A model generated the notes under the pieces. The model saw only the letters and a program-made list of their open reading frames with translations, was not told the origin of the DNA and did not search any database. DNA of 64,000 nt. It comes from Arthrobacter bussei. GTDB lineage: Bacteria > Actinomycetota > Actinomycetes > Actinomycetales > Micrococcaceae. The position numbers and the translations under genes were made by a program. Position 1 is the stretch's first letter; the number at the start of each line of letters is the position of its first letter. The stretch lies in the NCBI RefSeq assembly GCF_009377195.2, contig NZ_VJXX01000001.1, positions 1,178,001 to 1,242,000 on the forward strand, in the 5' to 3' direction. Positions 25,917-34,323 of this stretch are shown here, one piece after another.

Positions 25917-27479
25917 ATGACCGGGCACGAGGACCGGGGGGAGGACGTCGACGTCCTGGTGGTCGGTGCCGGCCCGACCGGCCTGATGCTTGCCAACTGG
26001 CTCGTGAAGCTGGGCGTCCGGGTCGCCGTGATCGACGCGAAGGACGGGCCGACGGAGGAGTCGCGGGCGCTCGGGGTGCACTCGCGCTCCATGGAGATCT
26101 ACGACCAACTCGGCGTCGTCGGGCGCGTCCTCGACCAGGCCGTGCGCGCGGTATCGATGCGGCAGGGATTCGGCCGGACGGCCTTCGCGCCCATCCCGCT
26201 CACCACCCTCGGTCGCGGGATCACGCCCTACCCCGGCATGTACGTGCTCGAGCAGAGCGCCAACGAGCGGATCCTCGCGGAGAACCTCCTGGCGCTCGGC
26301 GGGTCCGTCCGCTGGCGGCACCGCCTCGTGGCCCTGGACCTGGCCGACGGCGGTGTCGTCGCGCGCGGGGACGCTCCGGCGGGCCCCTGGACGCTCCGCG
26401 CACGGTACACGGTGGGGTGCGATGGTGCATCGTCGGCCGTGCGGGCACTCCTCGGCATCCCGTTCGAGGGGACCACCAGCCGCAGGACCTTCTACCTCGT
26501 GGACGCCGTGGGAGTGGAGGGGCTGGCTCCCGCCTCCGTCAACATCCGGCAGGGCCCCACCGAGTTCCTCCTCGCTTTTCCCATGCGGTCCGACGGCGAG
26601 GGCAGGGGCGGGCAGCGCCTCATCGGGATCGCCTCCGACGACGACGCCCCCGCCGTCACGGAGGACGTGGCGCGGAGCCGCCTCGCAGAGTCCTTCGGTG
26701 TTACCTACGAGTGGTCCCGCTGGTTCTCCACCTACAGGGTCCACCACCGCATCGCGGCGCGGTTCCGAACGGGGCCCGTGTTCCTCGCCGGAGATGCCGC
26801 CCACGTCCACTCGCCCGTCGGGGCGCAGGGCATGAACACCGGGCTGCAGGACGCGCACAATCTCGCGTTCACGCTCGCCGACGTGATCCTCCGAGCCGCC
26901 CCCGAGCGCATCCTCGACCGCTACGAGGCCGAGCGCCGGCCGGTCGCCCTGCGGCTGCTGCGCACCACGGATGCCGTCTTCCGCGGCATCACCTCACGCT
27001 CGCGCCCCGCCATGCTGGTGCGCCGGTACCTGCCGCGGGTCGTGCTGCCGCCGGCCGTCGCCGTCCTGCCGCACCTGCCCCTCGGGCGCCGGCTCGCGGG
27101 CTACCTCGGCCAGATCCGCATCCGGTACGGCATGCCCGGCGCTGCGGCGGGGCGGCGGGGACGGCACGCCGTCGTCGGTCGCCGCCTGCCGTGGACGGGC
27201 GGGAACTTCGACGCGCTCCGGGCTGCGTCCTGGCAGGTGCACGCGTACGGCGGAGGGGCCGACGCTCCCGGAGCCGCCGTCGTCGCGGAGGAGCTCGGCC
27301 TGGCGCTCCATGCGTTCACCTCCTGTGGTGCCACCAGGCTGTGCGCGGGCACGCTCTACCTCGTGCGGCCGGACGGCTTCGTCGCCTCGGCCGCGCCGCC
27401 CACGGACGCCCCGCGGGTCTTCCGTGCGGCGCTGCAGGATCAGGCCCCCCATCTGCTCGTGGAAGGACGACGATCATGA
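25917..27479 (+). CDS. FAD-dependent aromatic-ring monooxygenase (PheA/TfdB family)
   Basis: A 520-residue flavoprotein hydroxylase. N-terminal dinucleotide-binding VVGAGPTGLMLANWLVKLG with the acidic strand end VAVIDAKDG, the central RYTVGCDGASSAVR (DG motif), and VFLAGDAAHVHSPVGAQGMN (GD motif) are all present. Members hydroxylate phenols and similar aromatics with NADPH and oxygen. The substrate is open. It overlaps the UBP zinc-finger gene by four bases (ATGA), suggesting coupled translation. Confidence 0.88.
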   Translation: MTGHEDRGEDVDVLVVGAGPTGLMLANWLVKLGVRVAVIDAKDGPTEESRALGVHSRSMEIYDQLGVVGRVLDQAVRAVSMRQGFGRTAFAPIPLTTLGRGITPYPGMYVLEQSANERILAENLLALGGSVRWRHRLVALDLADGGVVARGDAPAGPWTLRARYTVGCDGASSAVRALLGIPFEGTTSRRTFYLVDAVGVEGLAPASVNIRQGPTEFLLAFPMRSDGEGRGGQRLIGIASDDDAPAVTEDVARSRLAESFGVTYEWSRWFSTYRVHHRIAARFRTGPVFLAGDAAHVHSPVGAQGMNTGLQDAHNLAFTLADVILRAAPERILDRYEAERRPVALRLLRTTDAVFRGITSRSRPAMLVRRYLPRVVLPPAVAVLPHLPLGRRLAGYLGQIRIRYGMPGAAAGRRGRHAVVGRRLPWTGGNFDALRAASWQVHAYGGGADAPGAAVVAEELGLALHAFTSCGATRLCAGTLYLVRPDGFVASAAPPTDAPRVFRAALQDQAPHLLVEGRRS

Positions 27480-27814
27480 CGACCATCGACACCGGGGCAC
27501 GCCCCTCGGGGACCGGGTGCGCGGAGTGCGAGGACACCGGCGGGTGGTGGGTGCACCTGAGGAGGTGCGCGGGCTGCGGCCACGTCGGCTGCTGCGACAG
27601 CTCACCCGCCCAGCACGCCTCGGCCCACGCCGCCGGGACCGGTCATGCCGTGGCCATGTCCTTCGAGCCGGGCGAGAACTGGTTCTGGGACTACCGTGTG
27701 CAGCAGTTCGTCGACGGTCCGGCGCTCGCGGAGCCCACGAGCAGGCCTGTGGATCAGCCCGCCCCGGGGCCCGCGGGTCGCGTCCCCGCCGACTGGCGAC
27801 GACACCTCCACTGA
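27476..27814 (+). CDS. UBP-type zinc-finger protein
   Basis: A 112-residue protein consisting mainly of one UBP/BUZ zinc finger: CAECEDTGGWWVHLRRCAGC, then GHVGCCDSSPAQHASAHAAG and a final HAVAMSFEPGENWFWDY. The Cys/His ligand pattern and the aromatic pair WWVHL and FWDY match the fold that binds the C-terminus of ubiquitin in eukaryotes. Bacterial copies have no known ubiquitin partner. The start overlaps the monooxygenase stop, so the two are probably made together. The tail is Pro-rich and disordered. Confidence 0.85.
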   Translation: MTTIDTGARPSGTGCAECEDTGGWWVHLRRCAGCGHVGCCDSSPAQHASAHAAGTGHAVAMSFEPGENWFWDYRVQQFVDGPALAEPTSRPVDQPAPGPAGRVPADWRRHLH

Positions 27815-27908
27815 ATGCGCGGACCGGCCCGGCCACTCCCGGGCCCGCCGGTGGACCTGCTCCGTGACAGCCGTCCGACAGAGCGGTCTGCGTTCGTCTC
27901 GCCGTGGC

Positions 27909-28409
27909 CTACACGGCATCGGGGGCGTGCTGCACGCCCAACCCCTCGAGCAGGACCACCAGGGTTGTCCGCAGTCCCGGCTCCGAGCCGAAGCGCTCGG
28001 GGGCGACCGGTAGCGTCTCGCCGGCCCGGCGCAGCGTCTCCCGCCCTGCATCGGTCAGTCGGACGGTCAGCGCCCTGCCGTTGACTGCGGACGCCCCTCG
28101 CGTGAGGAAAGCCCGGTCTTCCAGGGAGGCCAGCGTGCGGCGCAGGGTCTGGGGCTGCAGATGCAGGATGCGCGCGAGCGCGGCCTGGGTCACGGGTTCG
28201 ACGGCCTCGAGGGCCTGCAGCGCCACGAGCCCCGCGGTGGTGAGCCCCACTCCCTGCAGCCGCTCGTTGACCTCCTGCTCCCACAGACGCGCCGCCGTCG
28301 TGAGGAGGCGGCTGGCCGACCACTCCTTGTCAGCGGACGGTACACCGGCCTCGGATGGGCCGCGCGACGCGGAAGCTCCCATCGCGCGGGTGGTGGCGGG
28401 GCGGGTCAC
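27909..28409 (-). CDS. MarR-like winged-helix regulator
   Basis: About 166 residues. The helix-turn-helix region reads ALARILHLQPQTLRRTLASL, followed by a wing with GRALTVRLTDAGRETL, the MarR pattern. I prefer the GTG at 28409 because it overlaps the stop of the HPt-like gene as GTGA, implying coupled translation; an ATG at 28382 would give 157 residues but has no clear ribosome site. The regulator is third in a minus-strand group with a receiver protein and an HPt-like protein. Ligand and targets unknown. Confidence 0.7.
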   Translation of the reverse strand: MTRPATTRAMGASASRGPSEAGVPSADKEWSASRLLTTAARLWEQEVNERLQGVGLTTAGLVALQALEAVEPVTQAALARILHLQPQTLRRTLASLEDRAFLTRGASAVNGRALTVRLTDAGRETLRRAGETLPVAPERFGSEPGLRTTLVVLLEGLGVQHAPDAV

Positions 28410-28786
28410 CCGCTCCACCCGGTACGGCCGGTGAGGGCCAGCAGTACCTCGTCGACAGCGGCGCCCACCTGGTGCTCCACCGCGTCGTCGATCGCGGCCC
28501 ATGGACGCGGCGCGGAGCGCAGCACGCGCAGGAGGGCCGACGTAGCGCCGACGAGGCGGTCGGCACCGATCATGGCGGCGCTCGACCGGAGACTCAGCAG
28601 TGCGATGACTGCTTGCTCGGTCTCGCGCGTGGCGCACGCACGCCTGATCCGGCGCAGACGCTCCGGAGCGAGGTCGACGAAGGACGCCACGAAGGCCGCA
28701 ACGGCTTCGGTCGACGTCTCCGCGACGAACTGCTCGAGGACGGCGCTGTCGATGGGATACGACGGGTAGGGACCCTGCACGGTCAT
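28406..28786 (-). CDS. HPt-like protein lacking the phospho-histidine (second copy)
   Basis: A 126-residue helical protein. The HPt core appears as LSLRSSAAMIGA at 64-75, with Leu64 in the place of the phosphorylated His and Arg for Lys. It closely resembles the core of the protein at 5785-6255 (LSVTTSSAMVGA), so both belong to one subfamily with a consistent loss of the phosphoacceptor. AGGAG lies nine bases before the ATG at 28786. It sits between a receiver gene and a MarR-like gene on the same strand, overlapping the latter by four bases. Confidence 0.6.
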   Translation of the reverse strand: MTVQGPYPSYPIDSAVLEQFVAETSTEAVAAFVASFVDLAPERLRRIRRACATRETEQAVIALLSLRSSAAMIGADRLVGATSALLRVLRSAPRPWAAIDDAVEHQVGAAVDEVLLALTGRTGWSG

Positions 28787-28971
28787 GCCGATGACTCCTG
28801 GGGGGTAGCGCTGGGCGGGCAGAGACCAGCAGGGCTGAACCAGGCAGGAGAAGGATCGGACGGCGCGGGGACGTTCTTCTTCACCGGCATGCGCCCCCGC
28901 AGAACCGTTGATGACCTGACGGACACGCTACCGTGCGCCATGGTGGTCCCGTAACTGCCGGGCGTCAGGCG

Positions 28972-29352
28972 TCAGGCAACACCTTCGCGGGGGAAGACCT
29001 CGTCGAGGTACGCACCGAGGACGCGTGGGCTGAACGGCTTGCCCATGAAGTGGTCGGAGCCGGCGGCGAGGCACTGCTCGGCGGTGAGCTGGGGCGGGCG
29101 CGCGGAGATGGTCAGGATGTGCGCGTGGGACTGGGCACGCAGAACGGGACACAGGCTCAATCCGTCCATGTCGGGCAGGTTGAGGTCGAGCGTGATCAGC
29201 TGGGGGTCCGTCTCCTCCACGAGGCGCCGGCCCTCCGCCCCCGTGACGGCCTCATGCACCGAGAACCCGCGGGAGGACAGCACGATCACGAGCAACTGGC
29301 GGATATCGGCGTCGTCCTCGATCACGACGGCCTCCCGGCGCTGCCCGTTCAT
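28972..29352 (-). CDS. Single-domain response regulator (CheY-like receiver)
   Basis: A 126-residue receiver with no output domain. It retains IEDD (11-14), phosphoacceptor Asp56 in LDLNLPDMDG, Ser83 and Lys105 in MGKPF, so it should be phosphorylatable. It is most similar within the window to the receiver of the OmpR-type regulator at 4890: both begin MN and read AVVIEDDxDIRxLL. Start chosen at 29352 for this reason; an ATG at 29370 is possible. It is 185 bases upstream of the HPt-like gene on the same strand. No kinase is adjacent. Confidence 0.85.
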   Translation of the reverse strand: MNGQRREAVVIEDDADIRQLLVIVLSSRGFSVHEAVTGAEGRRLVEETDPQLITLDLNLPDMDGLSLCPVLRAQSHAHILTISARPPQLTAEQCLAAGSDHFMGKPFSPRVLGAYLDEVFPREGVA

Positions 29353-29601
29353 GCACTCGCCCCGCCCCATCGCCACCCCATAGTTCCGATTCCCCCGATC
29401 AGCAGTTACCTTACCGTCCCCGCCCGACACATCCCCCGCTGCCCGGTCACCCGCCGGCTCCTCCACGGGACCCTTCGTCGGCACCTCCACGCCTCGTTCA
29501 TTTGCTACGCTCCGACAGGAGTGGTCCGTCGAACGACGTCGGCCACGAACCGACACCGCACAGGCTGCAGGGGGCATGCCCGACAGGGGAAAGGCAGAAC
29601 C

Positions 29602-30801
29602 ATGCCCACAGCCGTTCTGGAGGATGGCTCGCGCCTCGAGGTCTCGGTGCAGGGCGAGGGCGCATCCCTCCTGCTTCCCGGCCCGGACAGCGGGGCGACG
29701 ACGGCGCTCCTGGTCGAGGGTCTCGCGTCGGCCGCCCGCGTCGTCGCCTTCGACTACGAGGCGCACCTGGGTCGCGGTCGCCGCGCCGGCGCCCTGACGG
29801 TGGATGCCGTCACCCGGGATCTGCTCGCCGTCGCGGACGCGGCCGGCGCGACGACCTTCTGCTACCTCGGTCACTCCTGGCTCGCCCTCGCAGGGGCGCA
29901 CCTCGCCTCGGCGTCACCACGGATGCGCGGCCTGGTCATCGGCACGCCGCCACTCCTGGGTGGCTCGTCGCCCGCCCGTGCCTCTCCTGCACACCCGGCG
30001 GACCGGACCGCGGTGGCGCACTTGAACCGTCAACTCGACGCCTTCCTCGAGAATGCACGGACGCGGGCCACCCTGAGCCGCACGGCCCTCGCCTCACTCG
30101 ATCTCCCGCGGTTGTGCATCGCGGCAGCGGACGGTGCATCACCGCTCCCGCCCTCGGCGGGCGGGAGCACAGAGGTCCCCCCGCCGTGGTGGGACCCTGC
30201 TGATCTGGAACGGTCGGGCTGGAGCGTGGTCACAGCGGAGCACGGTGCTCCGTACGCTGGTGCCCGCACCCCGGTGACCGAGGTGGTCGACTGGCTGGCG
30301 TCGGTCGATGCCGGACGCCGCCGTCCGCCGGGCCGGCAGCGGACGAGCCGGACGACGGACCGGCTGTGCGTCGTCGAGGACGCCCCCGCAGCGACCGCCG
30401 GCTCTACCGGCCGTGCGGCGTGGACGTACGCCGACCGCACGGACGCCTATCTCTCCACCTGTGGCATCCCGGAACAGTACTTCGACGACCGACGCCTGCG
30501 GTCGCGCGCGGAGGAACTCCTCGCCTTCCTGGAAGCCGAGACAGAGCACCTCCGCACCACGGGAGGCGCGGCCCGTCGAGCAGCGGACCAGGCGGCGAGG
30601 CGGCGAGGCGTCCGGTCCGGACCCGGCGAGGGCGGTGCCGCGGCTGCGCCCGTGCATCTGGGGCGCGTGATCGCAGGGCGGCAACGGGAACAGTTGGAGG
30701 TGGCCGTCATCCTGCGTTTCCAGGAACTGCGCAGGGCGGACCGCGACCGCGCCGACGGCGGGGAGCGGACACCACGCCTGCGGGCCGTGGACGACGACTA
30801 G
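29602..30801 (+). CDS. Alpha/beta-hydrolase-like protein with a long unknown C-terminal part
   Basis: A 399-residue protein. Residues 1 to about 230 resemble an alpha/beta hydrolase: LEDGSRLEVSVQGEG opening strands, a nucleophile elbow FCYLGHSWLALAG near 95 with Ser in GHS, and an acid/His end at GWSVVTAEHGAPYAG. From about 235 the sequence changes to a charged, partly disordered region with a helical EELLAFLEAETEHLRTTGG segment that I do not recognise. ATG at 29602; upstream frame is the shadow of the receiver gene. Function unknown. Confidence 0.65.
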   Translation: MPTAVLEDGSRLEVSVQGEGASLLLPGPDSGATTALLVEGLASAARVVAFDYEAHLGRGRRAGALTVDAVTRDLLAVADAAGATTFCYLGHSWLALAGAHLASASPRMRGLVIGTPPLLGGSSPARASPAHPADRTAVAHLNRQLDAFLENARTRATLSRTALASLDLPRLCIAAADGASPLPPSAGGSTEVPPPWWDPADLERSGWSVVTAEHGAPYAGARTPVTEVVDWLASVDAGRRRPPGRQRTSRTTDRLCVVEDAPAATAGSTGRAAWTYADRTDAYLSTCGIPEQYFDDRRLRSRAEELLAFLEAETEHLRTTGGAARRAADQAARRRGVRSGPGEGGAAAAPVHLGRVIAGRQREQLEVAVILRFQELRRADRDRADGGERTPRLRAVDDD

Positions 30802-30918
30802 CCGCCGAGGTTCCGCCGGTACCGGTGGGAGCGTCGGGGACGACCTGCCCCACGCGGACGGCACCGGGATGATCCCGGTCGGACCCTGTCGGTGCAGGGC
30901 CGCTCGTTCAGGAGCGGA

Positions 30919-31437
30919 TCAGGAGGATCCGCCGGGTTCGCCCGCCGTGGTCGCAGCGTCCGGAGCGCCACCCCGAGGAGAACCGGCACCGGGGCCGTCC
31001 GTGCCGCCTTCCTCCGCCGTGGTCGCAGCGTCGCCCGGCGTACCGCCCCCAGGATCCCCCGCAGGAGAACCGGCACGCCCCTGCCCGTGGCCGGGCGCCG
31101 CTGCGGCCCGGGTGACGATGTCATCGAGCTCGTCGAGGGTCAACAGGTCCCGCCGCAGGTGCCGCGTGCGGTATCCGGCCCGACCCACCATGTGCGCCGA
31201 GACGGGGCTCGTGAGCAGCTGGAAGACCCAGCAGAGCACGAGGACCGGCACGAGCAGCCAGCTGCCGTTCTCCACCGCGAGGGCCAGGAGGAAGAGCAGC
31301 AGTCCCAGCACCTGCGGCTTCGTGGCCGCATGCATGCGTGAGAGCAGGTCGGGGAAGCGGACGAGCCCCACTCCGGCTGCGAGCGACATGAGGGCACCGC
31401 CGATGAGAAGGACGGAGACGACGACGTCCTGGATCAT
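30919..31437 (-). CDS. mrpG: Mrp Na+/H+ antiporter subunit G
   Basis: A 172-residue protein. The first about 100 residues have three membrane helices and the MrpG signature GVGLVRFPDLLSRMHAATKP. The last 65 residues are a Gly/Ala/Pro/Thr-rich tail not found in ordinary MrpG (about 110-120 residues), with an internally repeated DAATTA motif coded by a duplicated DNA segment. Last gene of the operon mrpABCDEFG, three bases after mrpF. Confidence 0.9.
   Translation of the reverse strand: MIQDVVVSVLLIGGALMSLAAGVGLVRFPDLLSRMHAATKPQVLGLLLFLLALAVENGSWLLVPVLVLCWVFQLLTSPVSAHMVGRAGYRTRHLRRDLLTLDELDDIVTRAAAAPGHGQGRAGSPAGDPGGGTPGDAATTAEEGGTDGPGAGSPRGGAPDAATTAGEPGGSS
30943..31032 (-). repeat. Duplicated 18-bp segment inside the mrpG tail
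   Basis: CGCCGTGGTCGCAGCGTC occurs at 30943-30960 and again at 31015-31032, and GGAGAACCGGCAC also recurs nearby (about 30977 and 31070). The spacing of 72 bases is a multiple of three, so the repeat duplicates part of the protein tail in frame. Confidence 0.75.
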
Positions 31438-31440
31438 GGG

Positions 31441-31698
31441 CTACTTCCTGTCCGTGACGAAGCGTGCGACCGTGACCGACCCGATGAACCCGATGAGCGA
31501 GATCGCGACCAGCAGGATCAGGTTGTCGAGGTGCCGGTTCACCACCATGTTCAGGACCAGAGCCGCCCCGATGATGGCGAGGACGACGTCGAGCGCGAGG
31601 ACGCGGTCCAGGATCGACGGTCCCAGGACCGCGCGGTAGAGGGCCAGACCCGCTGCCAGCGCGAGTATTCCTCCTACGACATAGATGACGGCGCTCAT
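31441..31698 (-). CDS. mrpF: Mrp Na+/H+ antiporter subunit F
   Basis: An 85-residue membrane protein with three helices and the MrpF motif YRAVLGPSILDRVLALD followed by LVLNMVVNRHLDNLILLVA. Length is normal. ATG at 31698 overlaps the end of mrpE (ATGA). Part of the multi-subunit cation/proton antiporter. Confidence 0.92.
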   Translation of the reverse strand: MSAVIYVVGGILALAAGLALYRAVLGPSILDRVLALDVVLAIIGAALVLNMVVNRHLDNLILLVAISLIGFIGSVTVARFVTDRK

Positions 31699-32240
31699 CC
31701 CCGCTCCTCCGCGAGCAGTGCATCGAGATCCGTACGCGTCCCCATGATGCGGATCAGCCACGCCTCCGTCGCGCGGACCTCCTCGCGGATGTCCTGGGCG
31801 TCATCGTCCGTCAGGACGTTGAGGCAGTGCAGGTAGAGCGTCGACGTCGAGCGGTCCACCTCCAGCACGAGCGAGCCCGGGATCAGCGAGAGGGCGTGCC
31901 CGGTGGCGGTCACGAGGAAGTCGGAGGAACTCCGCAGTTCGACCGCGACGACGGCGTTCCGGAGCTCCGGTCCCCGCGTGAGGCCGAGCCAGAACACCTG
32001 CACGCTGGCGGTGACGAGCTGGACGAGGAACCTCCCGATGAACGGCACCAGCCAGAACACGTTGAACCGCCCTGTCAGCTCCACCGGGGGAAGATAGAAG
32101 AAGTTGACGACGCCGTAGGCGATGATCGCCCCGAACACCAGGTTCCCCACGCCGAAGTCCTGCCAGAGTGCACCCCACACCAGGACCAGCCAGATGACGA
32201 GGGGAAGCTCCGTGATCAGGGGGATCCGCTGCCGGCTCAT
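31695..32240 (-). CDS. mrpE: Mrp Na+/H+ antiporter subunit E
   Basis: A 181-residue subunit with two or three N-terminal helices (LPLVIWLVLVWGALW) and the MrpE cytoplasmic part with SLIPGSLVLEVDRSTSTLYLH. Overlaps mrpD and mrpF by four bases each. MrpE is needed for assembly of the complex. Confidence 0.9.
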   Translation of the reverse strand: MSRQRIPLITELPLVIWLVLVWGALWQDFGVGNLVFGAIIAYGVVNFFYLPPVELTGRFNVFWLVPFIGRFLVQLVTASVQVFWLGLTRGPELRNAVVAVELRSSSDFLVTATGHALSLIPGSLVLEVDRSTSTLYLHCLNVLTDDDAQDIREEVRATEAWLIRIMGTRTDLDALLAEERG

Positions 32241-33847
32241 CGGTCGGCCCCCGCTCCGAGGACGGCCTCGATGTACGGCGTGCGGTCGAGCATCTCCTGT
32301 GCGGCGCCGTCGCTCAGGGTGAACAGCGGCCCCGCGAGGACGGTCAGCGCGAGCCCCAGCGCAACGAGGCCGATCGTGGGGCCGGTCATGCTCGCCGGCA
32401 GCAGCCGCACGGGGTCCTTGCCGGCGAACCGACCGGTGTCCTCGCCCGTCACGTGGCGGGAGGTTCCCACGCTCGAGCCGTCGGCCTTGCTCGCGAGGAG
32501 GATGGGATCAGGGTCCTCGGCATCGGCCGGGCTGCGCCAGAACGCACGGTTCCAGACGCGGGCCATCACCAGCAGCGTCAGCAGGCTGGTCGCCACTCCC
32601 CCGGCCACCAGCACGTAGGCGAGGGGTGTCCCGAGTTCCACGCCCGCCTGGATCAGGCCGAGCTTGCCGAGGAAACCGGAGAACGGCGGGATCCCGGCGA
32701 GGTTCATGGCCGGCAGGAAGAACAGGAGCCCGAGCAGCGGCGACAGCTTCGCGAGCCCGCCGAGCCGGTCCACGTTCGCCGTGCCACCACGGCGCTCGAT
32801 CAGCCCCGTCACGAGGAACAGGCTGGTCTGCACGATGATGTGGTGGGCCACGTAGTAGACGGCCGCACCGAGGCCGATCCGCGTGGAGATCGCGAGCCCG
32901 AACACCATGTAGCCGATATGACTGACGAGGGTGAAGGAGAGCAGCCTCTTGATGTCCGACTGCGCCAGGGCGCCGAGGATGCCCACCACCATGGTCAGCA
33001 GGGCGACCACCATGAGGAGGGAGTTGATGCGGTCGCCCGGGAAGAGCAGCGTCTCCACGCGCACCATCGCGTACACGCCCACCTTCGTCAGCAGACCCGC
33101 GAACACCGCGGTCACGGGCGCCGGCGCGGTGGGGTAGGAGTCCGGGAGCCAGAAGGAGAGCGGGAAGACCGCTGCCTTGATGCCGAAGGCCACGAGCAGC
33201 ATGAGGTGGAGGACCAGTTGCGTCGCCGGGTCCACCGACTCCAGCTTCACGGCGAGATCCGCCATGTTGATGGTCCCCGTAGCTCCGTAGATCATCGCGA
33301 TCGCGATGAGGAACAGCATGGAGGACACCACGCTCACGACGACGTAGGTCACCCCCGCGCGGATGCGCGGAGCCGTCCCGCCGAGCGTCATGAGCACGTA
33401 GCTCGCGGTGAGGAGGATCTCGAACCCGACGTACAGGTTGAAGAGGTCCCCGGTCAGGAAGGCGTTGGACACGCCGGCCACCAGGATCAGGTAGGTGGGG
33501 TGGAAGATCGAGACCGGCCCGTCCTCGTCGCCGTCCGCCATGCCCTGGCCCGCGGCGTAGATCAGCACCGAGAGGCTGACGGCGGAGGACACCACCAGCA
33601 TCAGCGCCGAGAACTGGTCCACGACGAGCACGATCCCGAAGGGTGGCTCCCAGCCGCCGAGCTTCACGGCGTGCGTGCCGGAGGACGGGGCGGCGATGAG
33701 CATCACCACCTCGATCAGGAGCGTCACACTGAGCGTCGAGATGCTCACCGCACGCTGCGCGCGGGCGTGGCGGATCAGGATGAAGGTCACCGCGGCCCCG
33801 AGGAAGGGCAGGACGACGGCGAGCGGGGCGAGGTCCGCGGCGATCAA
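32237..33847 (-). CDS. mrpD: Mrp Na+/H+ antiporter subunit D
   Basis: A 536-residue proton-channel subunit related to complex I NuoM/NuoN. About 14 helices; the conserved FEILLTASYVLMTLGG, KVGVYAMVRVETL and HIGYMVFGLAI regions carry the conserved Glu, Lys and His of the proton path. A hydrophilic insert of about 40 residues precedes the final helix. Overlaps mrpC and mrpE by four bases. Confidence 0.95.
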   Translation of the reverse strand: MIAADLAPLAVVLPFLGAAVTFILIRHARAQRAVSISTLSVTLLIEVVMLIAAPSSGTHAVKLGGWEPPFGIVLVVDQFSALMLVVSSAVSLSVLIYAAGQGMADGDEDGPVSIFHPTYLILVAGVSNAFLTGDLFNLYVGFEILLTASYVLMTLGGTAPRIRAGVTYVVVSVVSSMLFLIAIAMIYGATGTINMADLAVKLESVDPATQLVLHLMLLVAFGIKAAVFPLSFWLPDSYPTAPAPVTAVFAGLLTKVGVYAMVRVETLLFPGDRINSLLMVVALLTMVVGILGALAQSDIKRLLSFTLVSHIGYMVFGLAISTRIGLGAAVYYVAHHIIVQTSLFLVTGLIERRGGTANVDRLGGLAKLSPLLGLLFFLPAMNLAGIPPFSGFLGKLGLIQAGVELGTPLAYVLVAGGVATSLLTLLVMARVWNRAFWRSPADAEDPDPILLASKADGSSVGTSRHVTGEDTGRFAGKDPVRLLPASMTGPTIGLVALGLALTVLAGPLFTLSDGAAQEMLDRTPYIEAVLGAGADR

Positions 33848-34323
33848 CGGGGGCCCTCCGTTCTGCCCGCGCGATCGGCATCGGCATCGGCGGCGGACGG
33901 ATCCTCCGCCTCACTGAACTCGGTGGTGTCGGCGATGATGTCGGCGTCGTCCTCGTAGTCGTAGCTGTCCTGGTCGGCGACCCGGCGGTCCTCGGGATCG
34001 TCCTGGACGTCGTCCTCGCGGCCGAGCACCCAGGACCGGTAGATGATGCCGAGCATGAAGGCCGTGACGGCGAACGTGATCACGATCGCCGTCAGGATCA
34101 GGGCCTGCGGCAGGCTGTCCGTGTATTCCTCGGGCGGCGTGCCCGCGATGTACAGCGGGGACGTCCCGCCCGGTCCGCTCGTCGCGAGGATCAGGATGTT
34201 CGCGCCGTTGCCGAGCAGGATCAGGCCGAGGAGCACCCGGGTGAGGCTGCGCTCGAGCAGGAGGTAGATGCCCGCGGCGAAGAAGGCCGCCATGAGGACG
34301 ATCAACGTGATGTTCACCGTCAT
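33844..34323 (-). CDS. mrpC: Mrp Na+/H+ antiporter subunit C with acidic tail
   Basis: A 159-residue NuoK-like subunit. Three helices with LLERSLTRVLLGLILLGNG and LPQALILTAIVITFAVTAF occupy the first about 110 residues, the normal length of MrpC. The extra 45 residues are strongly acidic, rich in Asp and Glu (DDVQDDPEDRR, YDYEDDADIIADT). Such acidic C-tails occur in other actinobacterial MrpC proteins. Overlaps both neighbours by four bases. Confidence 0.92.
   Translation of the reverse strand: MTVNITLIVLMAAFFAAGIYLLLERSLTRVLLGLILLGNGANILILATSGPGGTSPLYIAGTPPEEYTDSLPQALILTAIVITFAVTAFMLGIIYRSWVLGREDDVQDDPEDRRVADQDSYDYEDDADIIADTTEFSEAEDPSAADADADRAGRTEGPR

Noticed and set aside
25254..27814. Natural-product gene cluster around the FAD monooxygenase
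   Set aside because: No synthase, ligase or dedicated exporter nearby; neighbours are ordinary genes.
29353..29601. Second c-di-GMP riboswitch before the single-domain receiver
   Set aside because: No GGCAAACC or GACGCAAAGCC blocks on either strand.
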